A DNA stretch of 64,000 nt from Poriferisodalis sp965208895 (GCF_965208895.1 NZ_OZ242363.1:1178001-1242000); one strand, 5' to 3'; positions 43,441-52,700 are shown, counted from the first letter of the stretch. The notes: generated by a model not told the origin, from the sequence alone. Made by a program: numbers and translations.

Positions 43441-43515
43441 GACCTCGACGAGCGCCGGATGCGCGTCGAGGTCGCCGTCGGACGCGATGAGATCAGCCGC
43501 CGCGTCGCGGGCAGC
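43441..43515 (-). pseudogene. Fragment of a recG 3' end
   Basis: The minus strand encodes AARDAAADLIASDGDLDAHP plus ALVEV, nearly the same as the RecG tail encoded about 10 kb away (AARDAAAELIATDGDLDAHP plus ALADEV). Nucleotides also match closely between 43441-43515 and 53429-53510. It sits in the 256-bp gap between the AbiEii-like gene stop and the DUF222-HNH gene, with no RecG sequence around it. It is a scar of duplication or rearrangement flanking the accessory island. Confidence 0.7.
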
Positions 43516-43519
43516 CTCG

Positions 43520-44230
43520 TCAACCGACAGTCTGAGCCAGCCAAGCCGCGACTCGCGGCTGACGCTGTTGCCAGTAGGCCGAGATCTCCGCGAAGCGTGC
43601 ATCGGGAGCAGCCTCGGCGAGCCAAGGGTCGTCAGCCACGTCTGCGAATGAGCCCAGCGCGAGCACGATGTGCCCGACACTCGGATGATCGAGTCCGACC
43701 TGGTACCGGTCTGCGTACAGACGCAGACCGGTCTCGGGGCTGAGACCGGCGTCGATGTCGATGCGCATCAGGTCGAAGTAGTCGCGCAGTTCGCCACGGT
43801 CTCCGATGACCTTGTACTTGGTGGCCGCGACGTCGCGCGCCGATCCGACAGCGAGCCCTTCGATGACGTGTGGCCGGTCGATCTGCCGCTGCCCCCGTGC
43901 GTGCAGGAACTGAACCCTGACCCCATCGACCCAACAGTCGAGCGTTCCCTCCGCGATGTCAGTGACGGCCACTTCCGCTGCTGCCTGCAGCCGGGCTAGA
44001 GCGGCTTCGGGCTCGAATCGTTCATGAACGAAGATGTCGAGGTCACGGCTGCGGCGATGCCTCAGATGAATCGCCAACGCCGTGCCACCCATGAGCACAC
44101 CCGACGGTGGCGAGACAGCGGCAACGATCGGCCAGCAGGCACGAGTCGGCGCGTCAAGCACGTCGGACCAGTGATCCACGGCTGGCAGCTGCGCATCTGG
44201 TGCGTCTGCGTCGTCGCCGCCGCCGTTCAT
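43520..44230 (-). CDS. AbiEii-like nucleotidyltransferase toxin
   Basis: It has 236 residues from the ATG at 44230. The nucleotidyltransferase core reads GGTALAIHLRHRRSRDLD with DIFV following, i.e. the GG, then DLD metal-binding pair of the AbiEii/type IV toxin superfamily; ARDVAATKYKVIGDRGELRD and YFDLMRI complete the family pattern. AbiEii toxins in phage-abortive systems modify tRNA or use GTP. The 4-bp ATGA overlap with the upstream regulator gene is the normal toxin-antitoxin layout. Confidence 0.75.
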   Translation of the reverse strand: MNGGGDDADAPDAQLPAVDHWSDVLDAPTRACWPIVAAVSPPSGVLMGGTALAIHLRHRRSRDLDIFVHERFEPEAALARLQAAAEVAVTDIAEGTLDCWVDGVRVQFLHARGQRQIDRPHVIEGLAVGSARDVAATKYKVIGDRGELRDYFDLMRIDIDAGLSPETGLRLYADRYQVGLDHPSVGHIVLALGSFADVADDPWLAEAAPDARFAEISAYWQQRQPRVAAWLAQTVG

Positions 44231-45030
44231 GGTGTCGTGGCGGCGGACGAGGCCGCCGCGGGGCGCAGTGTCTCGCGGACGCGCGCTGCAAGTTGGTTCT
44301 CGATGAGATGGCGCCGTCTCGCCCGTGTGGATCGCAGCCGCAGGCAGCCTTGCAACGCGTCGGTCGGCAGATGCACTGATGCCCACAGCGCAGCAACCGG
44401 CGACGGGCCGTTGACCAGCCGGTTCGCCACGTAGTCGGCGTCGTCTGGCAAGCGCAGCTGGGACGGTGCCGGATGATTCCAGAACAGCGGCCAGAACTGA
44501 GGCGGCAGCGGACCTGAGTGCTCAGCGGGCGGCGATTGCGGCGGCAGCCTCACCTGCGCGGTCTGAGCAACCAGATCCTCGAAATCTGCCGAGGCGACGT
44601 TGAGTTCCCATGCGCCCACTTCACGCACTCCGCCCCGCCAGCTCTGCTTCCATCTGCGGTGCCGCACCGCATCGCGCGCAACGAGCGCGTCCAACGCTCC
44701 ACGCGCCGCCGACCACGAGACGCCAGCTGCCGCGGCGGCAGCAGCAACGCTGCGGATGCCGTGACGGGAGGCCACGGCGGCCAGCACGAGACGCTCGGCC
44801 CGACGCAGGCGTGCAGCCGCCTCACCAGCGGGGATCACGGCGTTGCCGGGTACACGTTCTTGCGTTGCCAAGCACCTTTCGCGCACCGCTTCGCGCACGA
44901 ACTGTGCGACGGTTTCACCCGAGACGAGCGCCGCCGTGCGGACTCGCTCGAGCTCGGACGTTCGCATCCTCAGCGACAGCTGAGCCGTTCGGGAGCGAGC
45001 CTCCGTCGATTCCGACTCCGAGCCAGACAC
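44227..45030 (-). CDS. Putative AbiE-type antitoxin with ribbon-helix-helix N-terminus
   Basis: It has 267 residues. Residues about 15-50 (RTAQLSLRMRTSELERVRTA, then VAQFVREAVRERC) look like a ribbon-helix-helix DNA-binding domain. Residues about 75-115 (RAERLVLAAVASRHGIRSVA, WSAARGALDALVARDAV) look like a winged helix. A longer C-terminal region contains FWPLFWNHPAPSQLRLPDDA. AbiEi antitoxins normally carry a winged helix but not RHH, so this may be a composite antitoxin. It overlaps the toxin start by 4 bp. Confidence 0.6.
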   Translation of the reverse strand: MSGSESESTEARSRTAQLSLRMRTSELERVRTAALVSGETVAQFVREAVRERCLATQERVPGNAVIPAGEAAARLRRAERLVLAAVASRHGIRSVAAAAAAAGVSWSAARGALDALVARDAVRHRRWKQSWRGGVREVGAWELNVASADFEDLVAQTAQVRLPPQSPPAEHSGPLPPQFWPLFWNHPAPSQLRLPDDADYVANRLVNGPSPVAALWASVHLPTDALQGCLRLRSTRARRRHLIENQLAARVRETLRPAAASSAATTP

Positions 45031-45059
45031 GGGCTGATCCTAACCCTGCGCACATCATA

Positions 45060-45087
45060 GCTCGCGTTTGTATATGTATTCGCGAGC
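45060..45087. promoter_or_regulatory. Palindromic operator candidate between two divergent operons
   Basis: A perfect 7-bp inverted repeat GCTCGCG/CGCGAGC flanks a 14-bp AT-rich centre (TTTGTATATGTATT), which stands out strongly in this GC-rich DNA. It lies 30 bp upstream of the RHH-domain antitoxin gene and 78 bp before the methyltransferase start, in the only gap shared by the divergent operons. RHH antitoxins bind such palindromes to autoregulate, and the TATAT centre could serve as a -10 element. Binding is inference. Confidence 0.55.
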
Positions 45088-45164
45088 AATGCTCACGACG
45101 GACTCAGTGGTTGAGCCACCTTCGACTGAGATGGCGGGCGGCGCAAACTACGATCCGCTGCGGC

Positions 45165-48100
45165 ATGGACGACTTTCTCATCGACCGCGACCCCCAGTCA
45201 TGGTCTGCTGCGTCAGGTCACCCGAGCTCGCTTGTCCCCGCGCATTTGTTCGTGCAGGCGGCACCGAATGGCCTCGAAGTCGCGGTCGCCACGGCCGCTC
45301 GCAAGCCGACCGTCGGCGACTTGCGCTCGGCTTGGGCAGCCAGACGGCAGAAGCGGGCAACCCCCGTGCTGCTGGTCGCCTTCTATCCATCGCCCGAGGC
45401 ACCGGGCGGCGAGCAGGTTGCCCTGTGCGGGCCGGCGGGCGAACAGCCGGTGTGCCATTTCGGCGTGGAGGTCTCTCAGGCTGAGCGGTTGGCCGAAGTC
45501 GCCCTGCGCGAGCCGAGCCACCATGCCGCCACCCGACTGCTGCTGGCCGCGTTGCCCGAACTGGACTCGCCTTTTCCCGGCTTGCGAAACTCGGGACTGC
45601 TCGCGACCCAGGAATTGACCGCCGGTGTGCCGATGCGTTCTGACTGGGCATCTGCGAGCACCGATTCCAAGGGGTTGCTCGCCCACCGAGGCCGTCGGCT
45701 GGTCGAAGGCCTGGGCTATGAGATCGCGACACTGGCGACGAACGCATCGGTGCTGACGATTGCCGGTCGCCGAGAGGCCATCGCCGTGTTCTGCGACGAC
45801 AGCGAGCCCTTCGAGGCGCCGTCTGACCGGTTCGACGGCATGTCGCCGGTGTCGCGGGCGCTGGCGCTGGCAGACCGCGAGAACATCGACTGGGTGCTCC
45901 TCACCCGCGCCTCGGAAATCCGCCTGTATTCAGCCCGACCCGGCGTGGGGGTTGGGCGCAAGGGGCGGGCCGAGACGTTCGTCGAGCTGAACCTGTCGCT
46001 CCTGGCAGCCGAGCAGGCCGGCTATCTGGCCCTGCTGTTCTCGGCGGAGGCGATTTCGGCGAACGGTTCGCTGCATGAAGTTCTCGCAGCGTCCGAGCGT
46101 TTTGCCGCCGATCTGGCGGTCCGGCTGCGCAAGCGCATCTACTTCGAGACCGTGCCCGCGCTCGCGCGTGCAGTCGCGTCACGCCTGGGCGTCGAGCGAC
46201 ACGGCGACATGTCCGCGGGCGAAGTGAGCGAGGCCGACCTCGACAGCGCCTATGAGCAGGTGATGGTCATCCTGTTCCGTCTGCTGTTCGTGGCGTACGC
46301 CGAGGACAAGGACCTGCTCCCCTACCGCAGCAACGGCCGCTACGCCGATCACTCCTTGACGCGCCTCGCGCAACGGCTCGCTCAGACCGAGCACAGCGTC
46401 CACGCCGGCCCGGGCAGCCGTCTTGGCAGCGGCCGCAGCACCGGGGCAGACCCGGGGCCAACGCGGAACGACACAACCGCCGACACAGCCGAGGAAGCCT
46501 GCGCCGAAGCGCATTTCGACGAGCGCGCCACCGACCTGTGGGACGACGTGCGGGCTCTGTGGGATGCGGTCAACTGGGGCAACGATGACTGGGGCGTTCC
46601 GGCCTACAACGGCGGGCTGTTCTCCGACGACCCGGCAGTCAGCCCGACTGGTGCTGCGATTGCGGCGCTGCGGCTCACAAACGCCGAGTTCGGCCCGGCA
46701 CTCGCCGCCGCGCTGGTCGACCACGGCGCGCAGGGGCCAGGCCCAGTGGACTTCCGCTCGCTGTCAGTGCGCGAGTTCGGCACGATCTATGAGGGACTGC
46801 TGGAGTCGAAGCTGTCGGTGGCAACCGACGACCTGGCCGTCAAGCAGGCGAAGGGCGCCGAGCAGTACGTCCCGGCGGGCGCGAACGACGAGGTGGAGGT
46901 GCTCGCTGGCGAGGTGTACTTCCACAATCTCTCCGGCGCCCGCAAGGCGACCGGTTCGTACTTCACCAAGCCGTTCGCGGTCGAGCACCTGCTCGACCAT
47001 GCGCTCGAGCCGGCGCTCGACGACCACCTTGCCCGCCTCGATGTATTGCGAGATTCTGGCGACGACGCTGGCGTCGCAGCAGCGTTCTTCGATTTCCGCT
47101 GCGCCGACATCGCCATGGGCTCGGCGCATTTCCTGGTGGCAGCAGTGGACCGGATCGAAGCGCGCTTGTCGGCGTGGCTGTCGCTGCATCCCGTGCCTGC
47201 CGTCACCGCTGAGCTGAACCGGCTGCGAAACACCGCCATGAGTCAGCTCGGCGACCTCGGCGACGGAGTCGAGATTGAGACCGGCTCGCTGCTGCGCCGC
47301 CAGATCGCCCGCCACTGCATCTACGGCGTAGACAAGAACCGCGTCGCCGTCGAACTCGCGCGCTTGGCAATCTGGGTCCACACCTTCGTGCCCGGTCTCC
47401 CGCTGTCATTCCTCGACCACAACTTCGTCCACGGCGACAGCCTCACCGGCGTGGCATCGACCGAAGACGGAGCGCTGGCCGTGCGGCCCAAGGGCGACAA
47501 GTCACAGCCGTCGCTGTTCGTGCATCAACTCGAGAACATGATTGACGCCGTGGTGGGGCCGCTGGAGCGGCTCGCCCGACTGAACGATGCCGATAAGGCG
47601 GAGGTGGCAGCAGCACGAGAGGCACACGTCGCCGCCCGCGCAGCGGTCCGGACGATTGACGACGTGTTCGACGTGGCGACTGCGGTGCGGGCTGGGATGA
47701 TCGAGATTCAGCGCGATTTCGACTTCGCCCCCGGCACGATCGCTGCGCTCGCGCACGACCCGCGTGTGCGCGACGCCATCGAGCGCCTGCAACCTGTGCA
47801 CTACCCGACAACATGGCCGGAGGTGTTCTCGCGCGGCGCCCGCAGCGGCTTCGACTGCCTCGTGGGCAACCCACCGTGGGAAAAGGTGGTGGTCGATCGC
47901 GAGGTCTGGTACGGAATGCACCTTCCCGGCGTCCGCTCGTTGCCGGTCGCACAGCGACGCGAGCAGATCGACAAGCTGGAGGCGGATCGGCCAGATCTGG
48001 CCGTTGAGTTCGAACGGGAGCGCGAGCGAGCCGAGTTTCTCAAGCTGATCCTGCGCGCCGCCTTTCCCCGACTCGGAACGGGTCAGACCGATCTCTACAA

Positions 48101-48446
48101 GGCCTTCGCGTGGGCGAACCTGAACCTGTGCCGCGCGGACGGCATGCTCGGCGTCGTCCTGCCGCGCACCGCGGTGTCCGATGCGGGCATGGCGAACTGG
48201 CGGCGCGAGATCGTCAGCATCGACGGGGGGGGGGGGGACACCCTCAAATCTCGATCTCAACCCTTATCAACCACAGGGGCTGGGTGTTCGAGGGAGTACA
48301 CAACTCATACACGGTGGTGCTGGCCACGGCCGCCCGCTCCTCACGGTCGTCAGCTGCCTCAATACCAGACAGTGGGCATTCGACGACGTCGACGGCCGAT
48401 ACACCATCGCAGTGGTCGCCGCCCGCAAGCCGAACCCGCGAACTAG
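45165..48446 (+). CDS. N6-adenine DNA methyltransferase (Eco57I/PglX-like), N-terminal part, frame lost at poly-G
   Basis: From the ATG at 45165 the frame encodes an about 1,020-residue genuine segment: an N-terminal region of type I/IIG character (GRRLVEGLGYEIATLATNAS, ENIDWVLLTRASEIRLYSA), the methylase motif X region RKATGSYFTKPFAVEHLLDH, SAM motif I CADIAMGSAHFLVAAVDRI and the catalytic motif IV LVGNPPWEK (gamma-class adenine MTase). After the 13-G run at 48225 this frame becomes nonsense and stops at 48446. The real continuation is in another frame, so the product is truncated as sequenced or expressed after slippage. The longer open frame upstream of 45165 is antisense shadow. Confidence 0.82.
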   Translation: MDDFLIDRDPQSWSAASGHPSSLVPAHLFVQAAPNGLEVAVATAARKPTVGDLRSAWAARRQKRATPVLLVAFYPSPEAPGGEQVALCGPAGEQPVCHFGVEVSQAERLAEVALREPSHHAATRLLLAALPELDSPFPGLRNSGLLATQELTAGVPMRSDWASASTDSKGLLAHRGRRLVEGLGYEIATLATNASVLTIAGRREAIAVFCDDSEPFEAPSDRFDGMSPVSRALALADRENIDWVLLTRASEIRLYSARPGVGVGRKGRAETFVELNLSLLAAEQAGYLALLFSAEAISANGSLHEVLAASERFAADLAVRLRKRIYFETVPALARAVASRLGVERHGDMSAGEVSEADLDSAYEQVMVILFRLLFVAYAEDKDLLPYRSNGRYADHSLTRLAQRLAQTEHSVHAGPGSRLGSGRSTGADPGPTRNDTTADTAEEACAEAHFDERATDLWDDVRALWDAVNWGNDDWGVPAYNGGLFSDDPAVSPTGAAIAALRLTNAEFGPALAAALVDHGAQGPGPVDFRSLSVREFGTIYEGLLESKLSVATDDLAVKQAKGAEQYVPAGANDEVEVLAGEVYFHNLSGARKATGSYFTKPFAVEHLLDHALEPALDDHLARLDVLRDSGDDAGVAAAFFDFRCADIAMGSAHFLVAAVDRIEARLSAWLSLHPVPAVTAELNRLRNTAMSQLGDLGDGVEIETGSLLRRQIARHCIYGVDKNRVAVELARLAIWVHTFVPGLPLSFLDHNFVHGDSLTGVASTEDGALAVRPKGDKSQPSLFVHQLENMIDAVVGPLERLARLNDADKAEVAAAREAHVAARAAVRTIDDVFDVATAVRAGMIEIQRDFDFAPGTIAALAHDPRVRDAIERLQPVHYPTTWPEVFSRGARSGFDCLVGNPPWEKVVVDREVWYGMHLPGVRSLPVAQRREQIDKLEADRPDLAVEFERERERAEFLKLILRAAFPRLGTGQTDLYKAFAWANLNLCRADGMLGVVLPRTAVSDAGMANWRREIVSIDGGGGDTLKSRSQPLSTTGAGCSREYTTHTRWCWPRPPAPHGRQLPQYQTVGIRRRRRPIHHRSGRRPQAEPAN
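48225..48237 (+). repeat. Run of 13 G within the methyltransferase gene
   Basis: A 13-base homopolymer, exceptional even in GC-rich DNA. Reading through at 13 G ends at 48446. At 14 (or 11) G the reading frame joins the open frame reaching 49000; at 12 G it joins the frame ending at 48465. This fits a slipped-strand phase-variation switch; sequencing error is the alternative. Confidence 0.85.
48255..48425 (+). repeat. Two out-of-frame copies of one coding segment after poly-G
   Basis: Copy A (around 48281) encodes LINHRGWVFEGVHNSYTVVL and copy B (around 48373) encodes CLNTRQWAFDDVDGRYTIAV. The Trp codons are 92 bp apart, so the copies are in different frames (2 and 1). They are clearly homologous as protein but diverged as DNA. 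Copy A continues to 49000; copy B is followed by AARKPN and stops at 48465. Confidence 0.7.
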
Positions 48447-48770
48447 CCCACGGGGGTGGCTTTAACACCGCCGCAGTACCCACAGCAGCAACATCAGAGA
48501 CGGAACGAGCGACAGCCCAAGTTGATACGTCCGGCAGCAGCCCTGAAGCCGACCTCGGCCAAGCGCACGTAGCGATCTATCCCGGGCCGGCCCGTTCGCT
48601 GGCCCACTTCCGAGAGCTGGTAGACGGCAAGCCCGAGCTGATCGGGGTCTTCGAATTCCTCGGCTGGTCCAACACCGCAGCATTCCCGCAGATTCCCACC
48701 CGCGAAGCGTTTCGCGTATGGCGCCGCATGAAACTGCACCCGCGATTCGACAGCGTCGATGCGGCGACCA

Positions 48771-48793
48771 CCCCCCCCCCCCCCCCCCCCCCC
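48771..48793 (+). repeat. Run of 23 C within the methyltransferase gene
   Basis: A 23-base homopolymer. With the upstream frame fixed by HPRFDSVDAAT, 22 C would lead into peptide copy 1 (frame 0), 23 C into copy 2 (frame 2) and 24 C into copy 3 (frame 1). Such a long C run is expected to be highly unstable in replication. Confidence 0.85.
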
Positions 48794-48803
48794 AATCTCT
48801 CGT

Positions 48804-49028
48804 TGGAGATTCCGACCAGTCCAAGGAGACGTCAATTCCACAATCGACCGGAAGAGATTCGTCAGAGACGACGGGCGTGGAGCGTCCGTCCGGTCTCCGA
48901 ACTCCATTCCACGCACGACAGGCATCGCTTCATGAACGACGATGGCAATTCCGCGCCGCGCGAGAGGTCGATTCAACCAACGACAGATTCCGGTTCATGA
49001 AGGACGATGGAGAGGCGGCGTACACCCA
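48804..49028 (+). repeat. Three tandem copies of one coding segment, one in each reading frame
   Basis: Copies begin with Trp codons at 48804, 48878 and 48943 (spacing 74 and 65 bp, so frames 0, 2 and 1). They encode, in order, WRFRPVQGDVNSTIDRKRF plus VRDDG; WSVRPVSELHSTHDRHRF plus MNDDG; and WQFRAAREVDSTNDRFRF plus MKDDG. Copy 1 stops at 48935, copy 2 at 49000 and copy 3 at 49032. Each stop overlaps an ATG as ATGA, the last one being the start of the C-terminal ORF. The conserved pattern corresponds to the segment just before WPVYAGKSFNLW in the enzyme. Confidence 0.8.
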
Positions 49029-49781
49029 ATGAGTTCGATTTGGCCGGTCTATGCGGGCAAGAGCTTCAATCTGTGGCGGCCGGACACTGGGGACTATTAC
49101 GACAGCGTCGATGCTGAAGCCATCACCGGCCATCTGCAGGAAAAACGAAAGCGGCAGAACAAAGTCAAGTCTTCGGCGTTCGCCCACTTTGATCAAGACC
49201 ACTTGGCCGACCCGGGCACACTCGCTTGCCTCCGAGCAAGAATCGCCTTTCGTCGAGTGGCGCGGACGACGGATACTCGGACTTTCGTTTGCTCGCTGAT
49301 TCCGCCCCGACGGATCGCGACCGAGGCAGCGTCATACTTCGAGCAGATCCGTGGCGAAATCCGCGACGAGGCATACGTCTTGGGAATCCTGTCCTCGATG
49401 ATTTTCGACTGGCAGCTTCGCCGCGTCATGGAACTGACCCTCAGCTTCACGGATCTCATGGGAACGTCGATAGCCGATCCCGGGTCGGGCCACCCGGTGC
49501 GGGACCGGGTGGTGGAGATTGCGGGGCGGCTCGCGGCCGTGGACGAGCGGTTCGAGCAGTGGGCGGCCGAAGTCGGTGTGCCAGTCGGCTCCGCCAACGA
49601 TGAGGCGACCAAGACAGACCTGATTCACGAGCTCGACGCCTGCGTGGCCCATCTCTACGGGCTCGACGAATACGACCTCGAAGTCATCTACACGACGTTC
49701 GACGAGAAGCGGCCTGACCGCTACCGGGACCGACTCGCGGCAGTCCTCGACCACTTCAGGGGCCTGCCGAACAGTGGTTGA
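49029..49781 (+). CDS. Methyltransferase C-terminal part, separate ORF
   Basis: It has 250 residues from an ATG overlapping the stop of peptide copy 3 (ATGA). It begins MSSIWPVYAGKSFNLWRPDT, continues with CLRARIAFRRVARTTDTRTF and DEAYVLGILSSMIFDWQLRR, the conserved C-terminal target-recognition end of Eco57I-type methyltransferases. It could be fused to the rest by slippage or made as a separate subunit by reinitiation. It overlaps the helicase start by 8 bp. An earlier in-frame ATG at 48942 is possible. Confidence 0.75.
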   Translation: MSSIWPVYAGKSFNLWRPDTGDYYDSVDAEAITGHLQEKRKRQNKVKSSAFAHFDQDHLADPGTLACLRARIAFRRVARTTDTRTFVCSLIPPRRIATEAASYFEQIRGEIRDEAYVLGILSSMIFDWQLRRVMELTLSFTDLMGTSIADPGSGHPVRDRVVEIAGRLAAVDERFEQWAAEVGVPVGSANDEATKTDLIHELDACVAHLYGLDEYDLEVIYTTFDEKRPDRYRDRLAAVLDHFRGLPNSG

Positions 49782-52700
49782 GAAGCCGGAACTGGCGCTC
49801 AATCGAGACGGCCAGACCGTCGCGGAGGCGCTGAACGGGTTCATCGAACATGCGGCAACCGGGTTCGTGGGCGGCGCATCGGTGGACATCGCCACCGCGT
49901 ACTTCAATGTGGGCGGCTACTCGCTGCTGGCGGACGCGCTTGACGCAACCAGCGGAGTCCGGCTGCTGCTCGGCGCGGAGCCACAGCCGCCCGAGAACCG
50001 TCGGCGGGCGCTGCGGAGCGAGCCGGCACAGCCGCGCCGGGCCGCCCGCGCACGCATGCGCAGCGCACTCGACGAACAAGAACAGCTGCTGCGATTCGAG
50101 CGCGACCATCTCGGCTTCACTCTCGCTGCCGATGCCTCTGCTCGTCGGCTGGTGGCGTGGCTCAACACGCCCGGCGTCGAGGTGCGCCGCCTCGGCGACC
50201 GATTCCTGCACGGCAAGGCGTTCCTGATCGGCGACCGCTCGCACGGCGTTGTAGCCGGCTCGTCCAACTTCACCTACGCCGGCTTGGCCACCAACCTGGA
50301 ACTGAACTTGGGGAACTATGCGCCCCATGTGGTAAGCGGGGTGCAGACATGGTTCGACGAGCTGTGGGACGAGGCCGATCCCTACGATCTCGCCGCCCTC
50401 TTCGAGGCCCGATTCGAACCCCACTCGCCGCAGCTCGTCTACCTGCGGATGCTCTGGGAGCGATACGGCGCCGAACTCCAAGCCGAGGCCGATGCCGAGG
50501 GCGCACCGCAGATCCACCTCACGTCGTTCCAGTCGGACGGGCTGTGGCGGGCGCGCCGCATCCTCAACGAACGCCATGGCGTTCTGGTCGCGGACGAAGT
50601 GGGGCTCGGTAAGACGTTCCTGGCCGGTGAGCTGATCCGCGAAGCCGCTGCCGAACGGCGGCAGAAGGTGCTGGTGATCACCCCCGCCACGCTGCGTGAC
50701 GGTCCGTGGCGCGCATTCCGAGCCGAGCACAACCTTGCGATGGAACTCGTGTCGTTTGAGGAGCTGATGGCCGATCAGCGTCTCAACCCCGAGCACGCCA
50801 CCGGCTTCAAGCTCGAGCAACGCGACATCAACGACTACGCGATGGTGGTGATCGACGAGGCCCACAATCTGCGCAACCCGTCCACCCAGCGGGCACAGGC
50901 ACTGCGCCGCCTGCTCGCAGGCTCGCCGCCGAAGCAGCTCGTGATGCTGACCGCGACGCCGGTGAACAACAGCCTGTGGGACCTGTATCACCTGCTGGGC
51001 TACTTCCTGCACAACGACGCCGCATTTGCCGACTCGGGCATCGCTTCGCTGCGCGACCACTTCGCCAACGCGGTTGCGCTCAACCCAGACGATCTGACGC
51101 CGGAGCATCTCTTCGACGTGCTCGACGCCGTCGCGGTGCGTCGCACACGCTCATTCGTGAAGCGCTTCTACCCCAACGACACGGTGCGCATCGGCGGCAC
51201 TGAGACGCAGATCGTCTTCCCGACGCCCAGAGTCCGCAAAGTCAGCTACGACCTCGACGCGGTGCTGCCCGGGTTCTTCGACCGCTTCGCCGCAGCCCTC
51301 GACGCCGATGCCGGGAACGGACCGGCACACGACCGGACAGAAGACGCCGAGGACCTCGCCGGGGACGAACCGGCGGACGACCGCGCGCACGACACCGGCG
51401 ACCGCGATGACGCCGGGGCACTGACGCTGGCCCGCTACGCGCCGTCGCGATATCGGTGGGACCACGACATCGACACTTATGAGCTGCAGCTCGCCGGCCT
51501 GCTGCGCTCGGGCCTGCTCAAACGGTTCGAATCCTCGCCCCACGCATTCGCGGAGACATGCGAGCGGATGGCGCGCAGCCATGACGCGTTCCTGTCGCTG
51601 CTCGAGCAAGGACATGTCGGCAGCGGCGACGTGCTCGCCGACTGGATTGCCGCCGACGCCGACGACTTCGACGACAAGCAAAGCGACGCCTTCATGGACC
51701 ACCTGGTCGGCGTCAGCGACGTCGCCGCCGACTTCGACGCCGAACGGCTGCGCGAAGACGCCGCGCATGACCGCGACCTCTTGCGTTCACTGGCCGCCGA
51801 AGCCCGAACCGTGACGCGTGCCGCCGACCCGAACCTGGCTGCCCTGGTCGACGAACTGGCCGCTGTCGCCGCAGCAGCAGAAGCCGAAGGCATCGGCGCC
51901 GACGACACCAGAGACCGTCGCAAAGTGCTGATCTTCAGCTACTACGCCGACACCGTCGACTGGATCGTCGAGCACCTCGAGGCCGTTGCGCACACCGACG
52001 ACCGCCTCGCCGCTTACCGGGGGCGCATCGCATCAGTCGCCGGAGGCAGCAGCGCCAGCGACAAGGACTCGGTGCTGTGGGGCTTCGCTCCGCGCACCAC
52101 CGACGCGCCAATCGGGCACGACAGCGACCTGTACGACATCGTGGTGGCCACTGACGTGCTGGCCGAAGGCGTGAACCTGCAGCAGGCGTGCCACATCGTC
52201 AACTACGACCTGCCTTGGAACCCGATGCGCCTGGTGCAACGCCACGGACGCATCGACCGCATCGGCTCGCGCCACTCGCAGGTGTACCTGCGCTGCGTCT
52301 TCCCCGACAGCCGTCTGGACGATCTGCTCGGGCTCGAAGAGCGCCTCCACCGCAAGATCGCTCAGGCTGCGGCCAGTGTGGGAGTCGGCGAGATCCTGCC
52401 CGACCAAGGCGACCATCACGACATCAACTTCACCGAGACCCGTGAGGAGATCGAGCGCATCCGCCGCGAGGACGCCTCGATGTTCGAGCGAGGCGGAACA
52501 TCGAAGGGGGTGCTGTCAGGCGAGGAATTCCGCCAGGAACTGCGCCATGCGATGGAAGACACCAACCTCGCGGAGCAGATTGCCACCCTGCCGTGGGGCT
52601 CAGGCTCGGGCATGGAGACAGCATCGTCAGATGGCCGCACGGGCTACGTGTTCTGTGCCCGCGTGGGCGACCATCCCGCGCCGGTGTTCCGATTCGTCGG

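Larger units (their letters stand above)
48238..49000 (+). pseudogene. Methyltransferase middle segment, in a different frame from the N-terminal part
   Basis: Between the two homopolymers a continuous open frame (codons at positions congruent to 2 modulo 3) encodes ISTLINHRGWVFEGVHNSYT, a low-complexity stretch, VAIYPGPARSLAHFRELVDG and LGWSNTAAFPQIPTREAFRV, ending RMKLHPRFDSVDAAT at the poly-C run. These match the middle of Eco57I-type methyltransferases (substrate-recognition side). No start codon of its own is convincing; expression needs slippage at poly-G. After 23 C it enters the second of three peptide copies and stops at 49000. Confidence 0.65.

Noticed and set aside
44610..45164. 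N-terminal extension of the methyltransferase frame
   Set aside because: It lies antisense within the antitoxin gene and is Arg/Pro/His-rich; the ATG at 45165 starts the recognisable protein.
51527..51545. tRNA T-arm-like GGTTCGAATCC
   Set aside because: It lies inside the helicase coding frame and no acceptor or anticodon stems can be formed around it. No tRNA or rRNA gene was seen anywhere in the window.
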